DNA from: Adiantum capillus-veneris
Lineage: Eukaryota; Streptophyta; Polypodiopsida; Polypodiales; Pteridaceae
NCBI GenBank assembly: GCA_014529385.2
Contig: CM043958.1
Coordinates: 143,304,734-143,368,733, forward strand
DNA: 64,000 nucleotides
Direction of reading: 5' to 3'
The notes beneath the pieces were generated by a model, which ran no database searches, was not told where the DNA came from, and worked only from the letters and a program-made list of their open reading frames with translations. A program made the position numbers and the translations under genes. Of this stretch, positions 10,837-22,059 are shown piece by piece. Position 1 is the stretch's first letter. Every line of letters begins with the position of its first letter.

Positions 10837-12250
10837 CGTGGTAGCTTGAACAAATGCAGTTGTTGGTTGTGGTTAAAAGATGTCAAAGGCCAAGGGACCG
10901 AAAGCTCTTTCCTGTAAATTGAAAAGCTCTCAAGAGTGTGACCTGACAATGTGCTGTATTTCACACAAGTGCTGATTGGCGGTCTCCTTGGTTTGGTGGT
11001 AAGTTTAGGGCGTTTCTGTTTCTAGGTGTTTTTAGGCTAATTGTGTTTCCTTCATTACCGCTCTTTGGCGCCACAGTTATCAAGTCCTTGCGGTCTAGTA
11101 TCAAAGAATGCGTGTATCCATGCCTATAAGCATATTGACATGTTATTAGAATAATGTGTTTAGAAAGCTGATGCTGTCCCTTGTATTGGCTTGATTCAAG
11201 TGTGCGGGATTTGGTAAACTTGACTACGCAGGGTAGTTGCACAAAGTTTGGACTGCAGCTGCAATGGTCTCTGGGTGGTAGCTGTGACCCTATCCAGATT
11301 GTGAAGCTATCCAACCTTTGGAGTGTTTGTGAAGGTACTGGATATTCTCATCAAAAGCCAATAATCTTTGCTGTTTTCTTATGGCTGTTGAAACTTTTGA
11401 TGCCTATATCCCCCCTCCTTGCGCTCGGGGTCAAAAAAAAAAGGGGAGAAAACAAAGAGAAAAAATCTCACACACACAACAACAAGAAGTTGATATTCTT
11501 AAGATTTTTTAGCATGCACATGCACACGCACACGTGTTGAAGTTGGTTTTAAACATGAGAATCATTTTGTGCAATGTCACTTGTCTTCTTTGTGATTAAG
11601 CATTCTAGGCCATGAAACAAGGTTCTTCTTGATTAATTAAGCTTCTTTAAGGCATGGGAATTTCTTGGTGCAATTCCTTAGTACTCATCGCAGGCTATGG
11701 AACATCGTACTTCTTGACTGGTCAATGTAAAATGCGCCCCGTACACAAAATTATCCGTAAAGGTAGGAATTTGGACTATTTATTTGTGTGCATAAAAGAT
11801 CCTTCTATGAATTATAAACTTGCCTGATGGGCTACTTCAACCTTTACCACGAGGGAAACTGCACAAAGAAGGGGGACAAAGGAGAAACAAAATAAGCAAT
11901 GGCATCAATGGCATCACGAAGTGGGAGAAGGGAGCCAAACAGGGGGCCTGTAATGCCTATGAAGACAATGCTCCACCATGAAGCAAGGAACTTTCTCCCA
12001 CAGACAAAAGAATGCCCATTGATGCCTCTCAGCCCTATTTGAGCTGCCCTGGATGTATCATACTGCCCTACTGCCCTCTGAGTGTGTGGATCAACTTGAA
12101 CCAGAAAACCTAGACAGCCAATCCAGATGGCTTGAGGTATCCCTTGAAAACACGGAAGTAACGAGCTCTCCATGTAAATCAGAGACCAAGACTGCTGAAA
12201 CAACTGCCAATGAATCCCAACCAGCCAATGGCTTTTCGCCATCTCACATG
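10837..12250. other. 3' flank of the PPR gene, no further gene recognised
   Basis: It contains the probable 3' untranslated region, a poly-A stretch at 11433-11442 and a CACACA stretch at about 11470. A 196-codon minus frame at 11844-12434 has no recognisable motif and runs into the hairpin and LTR-like sequence at 12251, so it is not annotated as a gene. Confidence 0.4.
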
Positions 12251-12284
12251 CACACACGTCCACCTGTCCGGGTGGACGTGTGTG
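12251..12284. repeat. Perfect 14-bp inverted repeat (hairpin)
   Basis: CACACACGTCCACC at 12251-12264 is followed by the loop TGTCCG and its exact complement at 12271-12284. It directly precedes sequence that looks like a promoter/LTR leader (TATAAGAG at about 12340) upstream of a gag relic, so it may mark the edge of that element. Confidence 0.8.
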
Positions 12285-12792
12285 ACAGAGGACTGAGTTG
12301 GCCCAAAGTTTTAAAACCAGGCCATTTAATGTGAAACCTGTATAAGAGTTTAAAACTCTTATAGAGAGCTTAAAAACCCTTAGAGACTCATTTTTGAAGT
12401 TGTCTGCTCCTCTCTCCCGTTTGCTTGCGCTCACACTCTCTTGCCATTACCTGCACATCTCCGGATGGTCCTGCGGACACGGAGAGCCTTTTGAAGATTA
12501 ACTTATTGCGAAGGAAAAGTGTAAAAAGGCCCATTTTCACATGGAAAGTCCATTTTCCATCGAATTTCATCATGGATTGTGCACAACGTGAAGATACACA
12601 AGGTAATACCCAAATTCGGTTCAAGCTCTATACACATGGATTACAAGTACTTTCCAGAGCCTCAATCAATGCATAACTGCGCTTGAGAGTACAAATGTTT
12701 GAATGAACATTCTTGTATGTTCTCTCGAAGGAGCCATGCAAGCATTTAATGCTCGTGTGGTCGCTCTCAAAAATATGGCTTAGTCGACGAAT
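12285..12792 (+). other. Possible LTR/leader of the gag relic
   Basis: It has promoter-like features (TATAAGAG at about 12340, then a CT-rich leader) and leads into the decayed gag at 12793. No primer binding site or second LTR copy was found, so this is only a suggestion. Confidence 0.3.
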
Positions 12793-13800
12793 GTGCGTGT
12801 TCTTGAGAACGACATCTATCTTCAGCAATTGCAGATGCAAATTGCTACATTTGGGTGCTTTCAGAGTGGGCCACTACGACGATTCTATACAAAAAATACT
12901 AATTTCTCAAGGGAAGAGAAAGAAGTTACGGAGTTGGTTGCAAACAATTGGCTTCATCAGTGGACTACATACCATAGTCACAGGGGATGCTCATTTTTGG
13001 GTTTCCCGTCCCCACTTGCTGTCCCGCCCTCTTTTTCACAAAATCCATTTGAGCCCTGTTTCTCGTCCCCCGTCCCAACTCCTCGGGGCGCGTTCCTTGT
13101 GACTATGCTACATACTTTGAAGTTTGATCTCCATAAAGAGCATTATGAATGGAGGATTAAGACGATTCCTCTTTATTTGCGTAGTAAGGTGCTTACTTGG
13201 TGGCGTGATATGACAGAAAAGCCTACGACGTGGGTTGATTTTTGCTTTAAATTCAAGAAGGATTTTGCAAAAATGAATCCTCTGAAGGCCTATGCCAAGC
13301 TACAGTCTTTTGATGAAAGACTCGTCCTTTGACAAGTATATTACTGCTTTCAAGGAGGCACTCACCTTTTGTAAGGTGGGCTCTACGCATGCTGTGCATG
13401 TCTGTTGGGTCTACATGAAGATTATCTCTATGTATATATCTGTTGGATCAACATGAAGAATATCGTTGAGCCTTGATTATGGATAAAGGCCGGTAGATGT
13501 TGAGGATGCTGTGGCAAAGACCAGAACGTTCCATTTGATAAATGGAGTGAATTATGAGAAGAAAAGAAATTTTGATCACCAATCCGGCAAGGGTACTTGG
13601 AGGAAGCGGCCTTGATTCCAACGAAAGTCCAAGTCACCGTCTAGACCTCCTCTCAACATCGTCTTTCGTGGTGCCAAAGAGAAGAAGAAAGCTAGGAATG
13701 ATGTCATTGCTGATGCAGTGAAGAAGGGAGCTTGTTTGGCCAAACATGCCATCAAATTAAAGATTGCCCCAAAAAGAAGACTAAGAACCCCCAAGGATGC
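12793..13800 (+). pseudogene. Retrotransposon gag relic
   Basis: A gag core can be read in pieces. NNWLHQWTTYH lies at about 12945. After an insertion-like stretch of poor sequence, the capsid block TWWRDMTEKPTTWVDFCFKF follows at about 13195-13255, with the aromatic spacing of retrotransposon Gag (PF03732). Beyond stop 13330 the frame shifts (FDKYITAFKEAL). A damaged CCHC knuckle reads FGQTCHQIKDC at about 13734-13770, its second Cys replaced by Phe. No protease or RT follows before the solo LTR at 13974. Confidence 0.6.
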
Positions 13801-13973
13801 TCTTGCATAGAACGGTACAGGGACACTACTAGCAAGGGAAGGACAAGGGCGAGACATGCCAACCGGTGGTGGGAATCTATGGTAAGTCTTTTTTTTGTTC
13901 TTTCTTTTGGATTCCCGTGTGTTGAGATTGATGCTAGCGACAATCACAGGGTTGCATGGTGTCTTTGTTTATC

Positions 13974-15224
13974 TTTAAGGTGCAGTGGAAGTGAATGTTG
14001 AAGATTGCTCAAGATGAGTGCTCCGAACTGTGCTCAAGGGTTCCTTTAACTTACGGAAGGGAGAGCCTTCCATTCCTTTAGTGAGGATTGCAATGGACAC
14101 AAACAAAGTGGATGAACATTGTGAATTAAGGTGCTGAGACTGAGAGATAGAGAGAGAAGAATACGACACCAGAATGTTGTCAAAACCCTCCTCCGAAGGC
14201 CCCACTCTCTATGGCGAGAGCGGTCTACTTATGATTGCACAAATCTCTACAATGCTTGGACTTGCCGACGATGTCGACGACGATGAGGACGACGACTAGA
14301 CGGGCTGAAATCTGAAAATGTTAGTGGCTGAAATCTGCAAATCTTTATCTGCTGAATTCTGACTCTATGTCAATGACAATGTCGATGGCGATGATGCAAC
14401 AACGACGCGCTGAAAATGCAGATGCTGAAATCTGCGTTTTCCGGGCTGAATCTGCAAACTACGCTGGATCTGATCGTGCGGCGAGGATCTGCTGCGGGAA
14501 GGTGAGATCTGCGAGGTTCGGGACTTCTTCTGCGGTGTCTAGGTGCTGAAAACTGAAAACGCTGGTGCTTACTGAGGTTTTGTCGCGATGAATCTGCAAA
14601 ACGCCAAGGCTGATGTGCAAACCAAAAACGCTAGGGCTGGTTCTGTCCTGTTGGAGAAAATCTGCTAACGCTAGGGCTGATCTGTTGTGTTGCTGTGGAA
14701 TCTGCTAACGCCAGGGCTGATCTGCTATCTTTCTATTGCCGGGGCTGATCTGCAATGCAAACGCCAAGGCTGATCTGTCATGCAAAAACGCTAGGCTTTC
14801 AGATGGGCTGAAAACGCTAGGTCTGTTGCGGAAAGGTGGTCTTGGTGAGAAGGTGCCTGTTGAACGCGAAGTTCCTGCTGCCTCTTCTCCAGAAAGTGCT
14901 AGTGCTAGGTTTCTTATATACAAGCTTAGCAAAATTGCCCTACCTAGTTCCCAACAAAAGTCACTTAAAAATAATAAGTGAAAAATGTCAAAAATAGGGA
15001 AAATAGGTCTATGCACTGTAAAAATGCTCCTGATGGGTTCTGATGGAAATCTGATTATCATGCTGTGTGCAACGAGAGGATATGCATCTATTCTAAGTGT
15101 CTAGTCATGCACGGTCTGCGAAAAGTGCCAGAACACTTCCTATTCTAGACTGACTGAACTGAACTAAACCCATGTCATGAAGTAGCTTGTCCACGTACAC
15201 ATAGGGTTAGATGTGCACGTGACA
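13974..15224 (-). mobile_element. Solo LTR of family A, minus orientation
   Basis: This 1251-bp block is the complement of the LTR that flanks the full element at 16048-23284: read on the minus strand it starts TGTCACGTGCACATC and ends at CTGCACCTTAAA. It is bordered by a perfect 5-bp target duplication, TTATC at 13969-13973 and 15225-15229, with no internal sequence, so it is a solo LTR left by LTR-LTR recombination. Its outer dinucleotide on the left is mutated (TT for TG). The body contains scattered AAACGCTAGGGCTGA-like words. Confidence 0.9.
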
Positions 15225-15482
15225 TTATCTCTCCATTACCATTGATGCTATGAGGGTGTCCTCGGGAGATGTACACCGCAGACATGGTACCACCCTCCGC
15301 TTTGCGAAATGGTGAGTGTATTTGGATTCCATATGGAATAGTCTGATAGAGAGAAGATTTTTTTTGCGCTGCCCATTGTGTTGGTATACACGGGTGTAGT
15401 CGAGGAGGCTCGCCCATATGGCTGCCCTAGGTGGGCAGCTCTTGGAGTTTGTACACAGAGGGATGGTCATGTTTGTTGGTGG
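15225..15482. other. Short non-coding stretch between solo LTR and element D
   Basis: It continues the sequence interrupted by the solo LTR, as shown by the TTATC duplication, and ends at TGTCACGAGG, the start of the D LTR. No gene or motif was recognised. Confidence 0.35.
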
Positions 15483-16010
15483 TGTCACGAGGCTGTGGCA
15501 AACCACTAACTTTAGTTGTTGGTTTCTTTCCCTTGATTTTTAGTTAATTTTTGGGACCCTCTTTTTGAAGTCACAAATGGCCGGATATTGTGTGGCCAGT
15601 GTGAAATGATCCACGACCGAGAGTTTCAGCCACAGTCAGGAAGGATAGGTCGCCACGAGATGGTCGGGCTAGTTGGCACTAGAATCCGGGCAGTAAAAGG
15701 GTGTCTAAGCTCAGTTCATAGTCATTTAGGCCCCTCGCTACACTTTATAAGGCGGTGGGTCCTAGGAATTTAACTCAAAAGAGGCAAAGTGGACAATTGG
15801 CGGTTGCAGATGCAATTGCCAATCTCATCTCAAGACGGGGTGCCCAAACAGAGAGAGGAGGCTGATTTTTGTTCAATAAGTGAGCACAAGTGTGTGTGAG
15901 TAGTGGATTACCACTTTAATGGAAAGCTTTCCTTCTCCCTTGTCTTATGTGGCGCGATGATTCCGCTCTCGCGGACCTCTCTCCCCCTTTGTTTACAGCC
16001 ACCCCTGTCT
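15483..16010 (+). repeat. 5' LTR and leader of element D
   Basis: It starts TGTCACGAGG and shares long stretches, such as GTTGTTGGTTTCTTTCC and the following GGGACCCTCTT, with the complement of 46560-47013. A TATA-like CTTTATAAGG lies at about 15745. The LTR end and primer binding site are not visible, probably deleted, since gag-like sequence begins by about 16015. Confidence 0.6.
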
Positions 16011-16047
16011 GTATCTTTTGTTGATTTGAATGCTCCACAAGGTCAAG
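16011..16047 (+). pseudogene. First piece of D gag, cut by element A
   Basis: The frame reads SFVDLNAPQGQ up to the insertion point. With the A insertion and one TCAAG/TTAAG copy removed it continues as EYMTGQLDEDAF at 23287. This proves that A inserted into an existing reading frame. Confidence 0.7.
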
Positions 16048-18559
16048 TGTCACGTGACACATCCAACCCTATGTGTCCGTGGACAAGCTACATCATGATC
16101 AGGGTTCAGTCAGTCAAGTCAGTCTAGATTAGAAGTGATCTGGCACTTTTGTGAGTCTATTCGTAGACCGTGCATGCTCAGTCACTTAGTGTAGATGCAT
16201 ATCCTCTCGTTGCACACAGCACGATCATCAGTATTCCCATGAGAATCCATCAGATTCCATCAAGGGAATTTTCTAGTGCATTTAGCCTATTTTACCTATT
16301 TTTGGCATTTTTCACTTATTAATTTAAGTGACTTTCCAACAAAAGTAGATAGGGCAATTTTGCTAGGTTTGTATATAAGCAAACTAGAGCTAGCACTATT
16401 TGGTAGAAGAGGCAACAGGAGCCAAGCTCAGCAGGCAACTTCTCAACAGGACCTTGGCGGTCTCCCCCACCAAGCAAGAAGAGCATCGCCAGAAGACGTG
16501 TAAGGTGCAGCGGAATGAATGTTGTATTTTATCAAGATCTTTATTTGCTCAAGGTTCCTTTTAGTTCTTAGGAAAGGAGAGAGCCTTCCGTCTTATGGAG
16601 AGTGCTATGATCACGAACAAAGTGAGTGGATATTGTGCGTGCAAGTGAATGAGAGTGAGAGAAGGAGAGAAAAGAGATACGACACCCGAGAGGTTGTAAA
16701 ACCCTCCTCCGAAGGCCCCACTCTCGTCGGCGAGAGTGGTCTAACTTTAATTGCACAAAGGTGTACAATGATGATGCATGGACTAATGCAAATGGGGGCT
16801 ATGTCGATGACGACGATGATGACTTTAGGGCTGAATGTGGTCCTCTTCTATTTGTTGTCCACAAGGGGGGAAAATGCTGAGGTTCTGGGTGATCTTGGGG
16901 CTGATTCATGTGGCTGAAAATCCCTGTTTTTGTCGAGTGGTTTAGGCTGAATAAAAACGCTGAAGACAAGGGTCAGGGCTGCGTTTTTAGGTGGCTGTCG
17001 CAGGCTGAAAACGCTGAAGCTCTGCAGGGGTTTAGGGCTGCAATTTAGCACTGCCGTATCTGCTACAAAACGCTGCTGTGCTGCGTCTTTCAAGGGCTGG
17101 AAACTGAAGTACAAACGTTGGTTTTGCTGCAGGGCTGAAGTGCGTTTTTGTGGCTGAAATTGCTGAGGGTCTGCAAGTATGGCTAGCGTTAGTAAAACGC
17201 TGATGCTGTTGCTGGTAGGGGATAAAAACGCTAGGCAAGCTGTACTTGGATGGCGATGGGCTGAAGCTGGGAAAGCACCAAGGGAGGGAGAGAGGCTAGT
17301 GATTGGAAAACGTTGGCTTGATGGTGGATTGGCCTCGCCAAGGTGACTTGGGGAGGGTCTTGCTGAGAGAGGGAGGGAACACCTGTTGCTTTGGAAAGCC
17401 TGCTGTGCTCCTTGCTCATCTGCCCTATTGTGCTAACTTGGGTTTGCTTATATATTAACTTACCCAATTTGCCCTACTAAGTTTCCAACAAAAGTCACTT
17501 AATAAATAAGTGAAAAATGTTAAAAATAGGGAAAAATAGGATAAAGTCACTTGAAAAATCCCCAAACTGACTCTGATGGAATCTGATGGAAACGCTTATG
17601 CTTATGCAGTGTGCAACTAGAGGATATGCATCTACACTGAGTGACTGGGCATGCACGGTCTACGAATAGACTCACAAAAGTGCCAGATCACTTCTAATCT
17701 AAACCGACTGGACTTGACGGAAACCCTGTTATGGTGTAGCTTGTCCATGGACACATAGGGTTGGATGTGTCACGTGACAAGACCCCTTCCACTAACGTTT
17801 TTGGAACTACACTAGCCTGGCGTTTTGCATCAGCACCATCGCTAGCAAGTCACAGCATATAGTGTTTTTGCATCAGCATCCTCGCCAACAGAACCATCAG
17901 CCTAGCGTTTTTGGTCCAACTTCAGCCTCTGGCGTTTTGGGTCCCAGATTCAGCGTTTTCAGATTCAGCAAGGCAGCGTTTTCATCATCAGAAGACCTGC
18001 AAGATCAGCCCTAAAGGGTAGCAGATTTAGCCCGGTAAGAACCTCACTTTCAGCCTTAATGAACCTCAGTTTTCAGCTCTAAACCTGCTGATTTTCAGCG
18101 TCAAAGACCCACAGAAAACAGCCCCAAAATCAGCGTTTTTGGACTAGTCGCAGATTTCAGCCCATGGCGTTTTTGGACAACAGTAGAAAGATTGCAGATT
18201 TCAGCCCTTAGGTCGACTTCATCATCACCGTTGTCATCGTCGACATAGCCTAGACTTGCATTAGTCTCATGCATACCATTTGTACCAGATTGTGCAATCA
18301 TAAGTAGATCACTCTCGCCGACGAGAGTGGGGCCTTCGGAGGAGGGTTTTACGTCTCTGGTGTCGTATCTCTCTTCTCTCTCTATCTCTCAGTCTCATAC
18401 ACTCGCACGCACAGTGTCCATTCACTTTGTTTGTGATCATAGCACTCTCTCATTAAGAACGGAAGGCTCCACGTTTCATAAGAACAAAAGGAACCTTGAG
18501 CACAGTTCGGAGCACACATCTTGAGCAAAGCGCAAACATTCATTCCGCTGCACCTAACA
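16048..18559 (+). repeat. 5' LTR of element A (contains a nested solo LTR)
   Basis: It begins TGTCACGTGACACATCC and ends CTGCACCTAACA directly before the primer site. A TATA box (TATATAAGC) is at about 16372 and again in the 3' LTR at about 22383. The block 16499-17784 is an inserted solo LTR plus duplication; without it the length matches the 3' LTR to within a base or two. Confidence 0.85.
16499..17779 (-). mobile_element. Inverted solo LTR of family A inside the 5' LTR of A
   Basis: This 1281-bp block reads as the same LTR family on the minus strand: TGTAAGGTGCAGCGG at the left is the complement of the LTR end, and GTCACGTGACA at the right the complement of its start. It is flanked by AGACG (16494-16498) and AGACC (17780-17784), a duplication with one mismatch. 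The intact 3' LTR reads AAAAGACCCCTTCC through the same site. Confidence 0.85.
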
Positions 18560-18560
18560 T

Positions 18561-18572
18561 TGGTATCAGAGC
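18561..18572 (+). promoter_or_regulatory. Met-tRNA primer binding site of element A
   Basis: TGGTATCAGAGC, the standard initiator-Met-tRNA primer complement of plant retrotransposons, follows the LTR end CACCTAACA by one base. Confidence 0.9.
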
Positions 18573-19021
18573 TTTGGCAGTGTTCTGTATCACTCAAGGA
18601 AAGAACCACAAGAATCACAAGTTTTTTTTTTTGCTTGTTGCGGTCGCACGAACCCAAGTTCGCTTTGGCGTGTCGATTCCTAATTGTGTTTTTGAAGAGT
18701 GACAGGAATCCTAGGAAAGAAGGGCTTATCCAGCCTCCTTGTGTCTCTTTTCACTCATTGAGAGCGGACCGTGTACTTAGCGGCCGGCCAATCGATGTGA
18801 GGTGGGAAAAAGCAACCTTGGTGTGAGCGCAAGGCCGCCAAGGGGTGCGCCCACGGAAAGGAGTAGAACTCGGGTGAAGAGAAGATCCTTCTCAAACGCG
18901 GTTTGCAAGCGAAAGAAAACCTCAAGAATCTCAGGAACCTCAAGACCCTCAAGCTCCCAAGAACCCAAGACCCTCAAGAACCCAAGTTCCTCGTGAACTT
19001 AAGATCCAAAGATCATAGTGT

Positions 19022-20440
19022 ATGGTCATCACCCGAAGCGGAATGGATACTTCGCATACAGGTGATGAGCATGAGAGAGGCGACGAAGAATTTTCTCCAC
19101 CAAGAGATTTTTCCGACCCTCCCCCTTCGCCATCTACACCACAAAGTGTACCAAACCCTATGGAGGCAATGGTCAAGCAGATGATGGACATGATGGCCAA
19201 ATAAGAAGAGACTCGCATGAACATGATGGCCCAACAACAAGAAGCGAATCGAATTGCGTTGGCTCAACAAGAAGCAAATCACATTGCTTTAGAACGGGAA
19301 CGCGACGAACGAAAAGAACAAAGAAAAGAGGAAGCGGCAGCACGAAGCGCAGCGTTGGGGGCCGAGCGTGAAGCTCAAAAGGTGGCCTTGGTGGCCGAGT
19401 GTAAAGCTCAAAGAGTGGCTTTGGAGATCGAGCGTGAAGCTTAAAGAGAACTACGCACTCAAGAATTGATTCGACAAGTACTTGCCTCGAAATCCGAACC
19501 AGCCAAAGATCGTGGGAGTTCCTCAAGTGGCGCAAGCCACGATGCGGATTCCAACCATCCAGTCACAGAGAAGTTGACTTTCAGTAAGTGATGGTAAGAT
19601 GGATGCTACGGTTATTCATTCTTGGCTGCATCAATTTAATGCTTATTTTGCGACAACTAAGAAGACAGGAAATAGCAAAGTTTTTACGGCAACCATGTAC
19701 CTTGCCGGTGATGCCATCAATTGGTACCACGCATGGCAAGAGGCACAGTTAACCGCGTACCTAGAGGAAGCGGATGAATTTACGCTCCTTTCCTTGAATT
19801 GGGCTGATTTCCAAGACAAGCTCAAGGCGTGGTTTATGCCACCTCAGTACCTCGCACGATTGAAGGACGATTGACGCGCTCTCAAGCAAAATGGTATGCC
19901 GGTTATGTCTTTTTCTAATCGTGTTTTGCAGCTAGGTATCCAATTACGCAAGTCGGATGATGAACGCAAAGAGGCATTCCTTTTTGGGTTAGACGACTAT
20001 ATTAAGTTTGATGTAGAAGTCCTCCACCCAATCGATCTCAACAAGGCGGTAGCGATTGCTCTCGCACAGGAGATGAAGCACAACAAGGAAAGCCTAAGGA
20101 GAATAAGACTTCCACAAGTACCTCGCAGACTTCTCATAACCCTCAGAACGGTAAGAATGGTAACTCTTCTAACCAATTTTCCAACAGTCTCTCAGAAAAG
20201 AATTCTTCCAATGAATCTAAGGGTAAGGCTAACACAATTGCTAAACCTAAGCTTACTCTAGATGAAAAGATAGCACAAGGAATTGTAGGAGGATACATCA
20301 CGTCGGAAGAGCAAAGCACTTATTCTAAGGAAGGTCGTTGTTTTCATTGTCACATTAAGGGTCACATAAAAAGAACATGTCCTAAGCTTGAATTGAATGA
20401 ATCTAAAGAATCCACGAACCCACTTCCTCTGTCAATGTAA
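19022..20440 (+). pseudogene. gag-like region of element A
   Basis: From ATG 19022 the frame encodes a short acidic/proline segment, then a long charged coiled-coil stretch with repeated ALxxERE/AQKVAL words (19205-19440), interrupted by TAA 19202 and TAA 19442. After a frameshift at about 19590, a capsid-like block follows (VIHSWLHQFNAYF, INWYHAW, WADFQDKLKAWF), typical of Gag. It is broken by TGA 19872. A further frameshift leads to a normal CCHC knuckle, CFHCHIKGHIKRTC at about 20339-20380. Gag packages RNA into virus-like particles; this copy cannot make it whole. Confidence 0.75.
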
Positions 20441-20499
20441 TTAATGATAACGCGAGTGTGTCCCAAGTTTCTCATGACCCTCCCATTGATGATTCTCAT

Positions 20500-20605
20500 T
20501 AAATGTTACGGTCATATGACGGGGCAGCGTTTTGTCATATTGTTTGACCCAGGTAGTATGCATGATGTGATCAGTCCCCCTCTTGTTGAGAGAGCCCCGC
20601 CTAGA
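20500..20605 (+). pseudogene. Retropepsin-like start of element A
   Basis: The frame reads QRFVILFDPGSMHDVIS, a DPGS version of the aspartic-protease active site used by many plant Ty3 elements. It ends at a stop about 15 codons later; the second half of the protease lies in another frame in the following ORF. Confidence 0.6.
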
Positions 20606-20651
20606 AGTTAGTCTGAGATCTCCTATCGAGGTCTCTGGCTTTGTTCCCGGT

Positions 20652-21857
20652 ATGGACGCTCTTATCACGGAGGAGTGCCTTGATGTGTTGTTTGCAATTC
20701 AACAAGCTGCCTTCACTAAAAGATTTGTTGTCTCTCCTCTCTCAGGATGTGATATGATTTTGGGCATTCGATGGTTTCGTGATGCAAACCCTCTCATTGA
20801 TTGGGAGGCTAACACTTTCACTCTCAATGCCAAAAGTGATTCTTCCATTGTCATTCATGGAGAGGACATTGTTCATTCTCTATCTCTCATTGCTAATATG
20901 CAGGACAAGATTGAACGGATTCATGAGAAGGAGACTCTCTCAGTCTCTTTTTCTCCAAAACATGACACACAGGATGTGCATGATGATAAGCATGATGATT
21001 TGAATGACAATGATTTGCATGATGATTTGAATGATAATGACAGGCATGATGATTTGCATGATCAAGATGTGATTTCTCACAAGCATGATGATTTGCATGA
21101 AGAAGATGTGGTTGTTCACAAGATGGATAAGTTAGTGAATGCTTTTTCTAGCGAAGATAACCTCGTTGTAGATACGATCAATCGCGAAGAACCGATCTTG
21201 GCTTTCGAGTCGAGGTCCAAAGAACCCCCACATGACGATTCGATCATTCAGGAAGAACCGATCTTGGCTCTCGAGCCTAGGTCCACAGAAACCTCACAGG
21301 AAGTATTATGTGTTCGCATGATTGATATGCACGCATTGTTCGAGTGTTTCATTTGTGATCGTTTCCTGTATTTTAGTCAGCGTCTTTATGTGATCCCTTT
21401 TCCTAGGCATGACATATTGTACGTTGAGCACGTTTCACTCATGAATGAGCATGAATGTATGCGGATTGTTCGTGAAAAGCTGAAAAGTATGCATTCAAGG
21501 AAGTCACATTCCATGTCTCTCCCTTGGCATGACACATTTGAAGAAAGAGCACATGAAAGTATGAGCACGAAGCATGGGCATTTCCGTTGTGAATTGCCAC
21601 AGTTGATTGCTATAGATCATAAGAGAAAGATTCGATCTCATTGTTTGCATATGTTTGGTGAATGGTTTATCACTCCGTCTCTATGTTCATCTACATTGCA
21701 TACACAGTCTTTAGAGAAGATAAGATTTTTTCCACTCACTTTACATGGAATAGGTATGTTCATGGTTTTTTGTATTGGAAATGGTTTCAGGAATTTTCAG
21801 CCATGGAGATTCTTGAAGAAGAAAGAAGCATTACTCTCGACGAAGTTGAAGCATTAA
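20652..21857 (+). CDS. ORF of element A: protease C-terminal half fused to a novel His/Asp-repeat domain
   Basis: The open frame runs from an upstream non-ATG codon at 20583; ATG 20652 gives 401 residues. Its first ~60 residues end in CDMILGIRWF, the second conserved motif of retrotransposon proteases. From about residue 105 a repeat of HDDLNDND/HDDLHDQD units follows (about 20965-21115), then two similar EEPILAxExRS blocks (about 21187 and 21256), then a ~190-residue region rich in His, Met, Arg and aromatic residues. I recognise no RT, RNase H or integrase motif. It is uninterrupted while gag next to it carries several breaks. What the C-terminal region does is unknown; it may be captured or highly diverged sequence. 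Confidence 0.5.
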   Translation: MDALITEECLDVLFAIQQAAFTKRFVVSPLSGCDMILGIRWFRDANPLIDWEANTFTLNAKSDSSIVIHGEDIVHSLSLIANMQDKIERIHEKETLSVSFSPKHDTQDVHDDKHDDLNDNDLHDDLNDNDRHDDLHDQDVISHKHDDLHEEDVVVHKMDKLVNAFSSEDNLVVDTINREEPILAFESRSKEPPHDDSIIQEEPILALEPRSTETSQEVLCVRMIDMHALFECFICDRFLYFSQRLYVIPFPRHDILYVEHVSLMNEHECMRIVREKLKSMHSRKSHSMSLPWHDTFEERAHESMSTKHGHFRCELPQLIAIDHKRKIRSHCLHMFGEWFITPSLCSSTLHTQSLEKIRFFPLTLHGIGMFMVFCIGNGFRNFQPWRFLKKKEALLSTKLKH

Positions 21858-22046
21858 AGGAGCCACAGCAGACTTTGTGTCGCTTTCGGCGCGGCCCAAA
21901 GAAGCAAGCGTTGCAGACCTTTATGAAGTTCAAGTACCGCACGACCCACACATCAAAGTGGGCCGGCAAAGAGTCCCTTCCAGGATTCCGGATGCTATTG
22001 GCGATCTCCCTTGACGCCATACTGTTTGGTACCAGTACCTCACTTT

Positions 22047-22059
22047 GAAAAGGAGGGGA
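22047..22059 (+). promoter_or_regulatory. Polypurine tract of element A
   Basis: GAAAAGGAGGGGA immediately precedes the 3' LTR start TGTCACGTG at 22060. Confidence 0.8.

Noticed and set aside
11844-12434. 196-codon minus-strand ORF
   Set aside because: No motif, no introns or promoter, and it overlaps a hairpin and LTR-like sequence. A weak similarity of flanking bases to the LINE tail was not enough.
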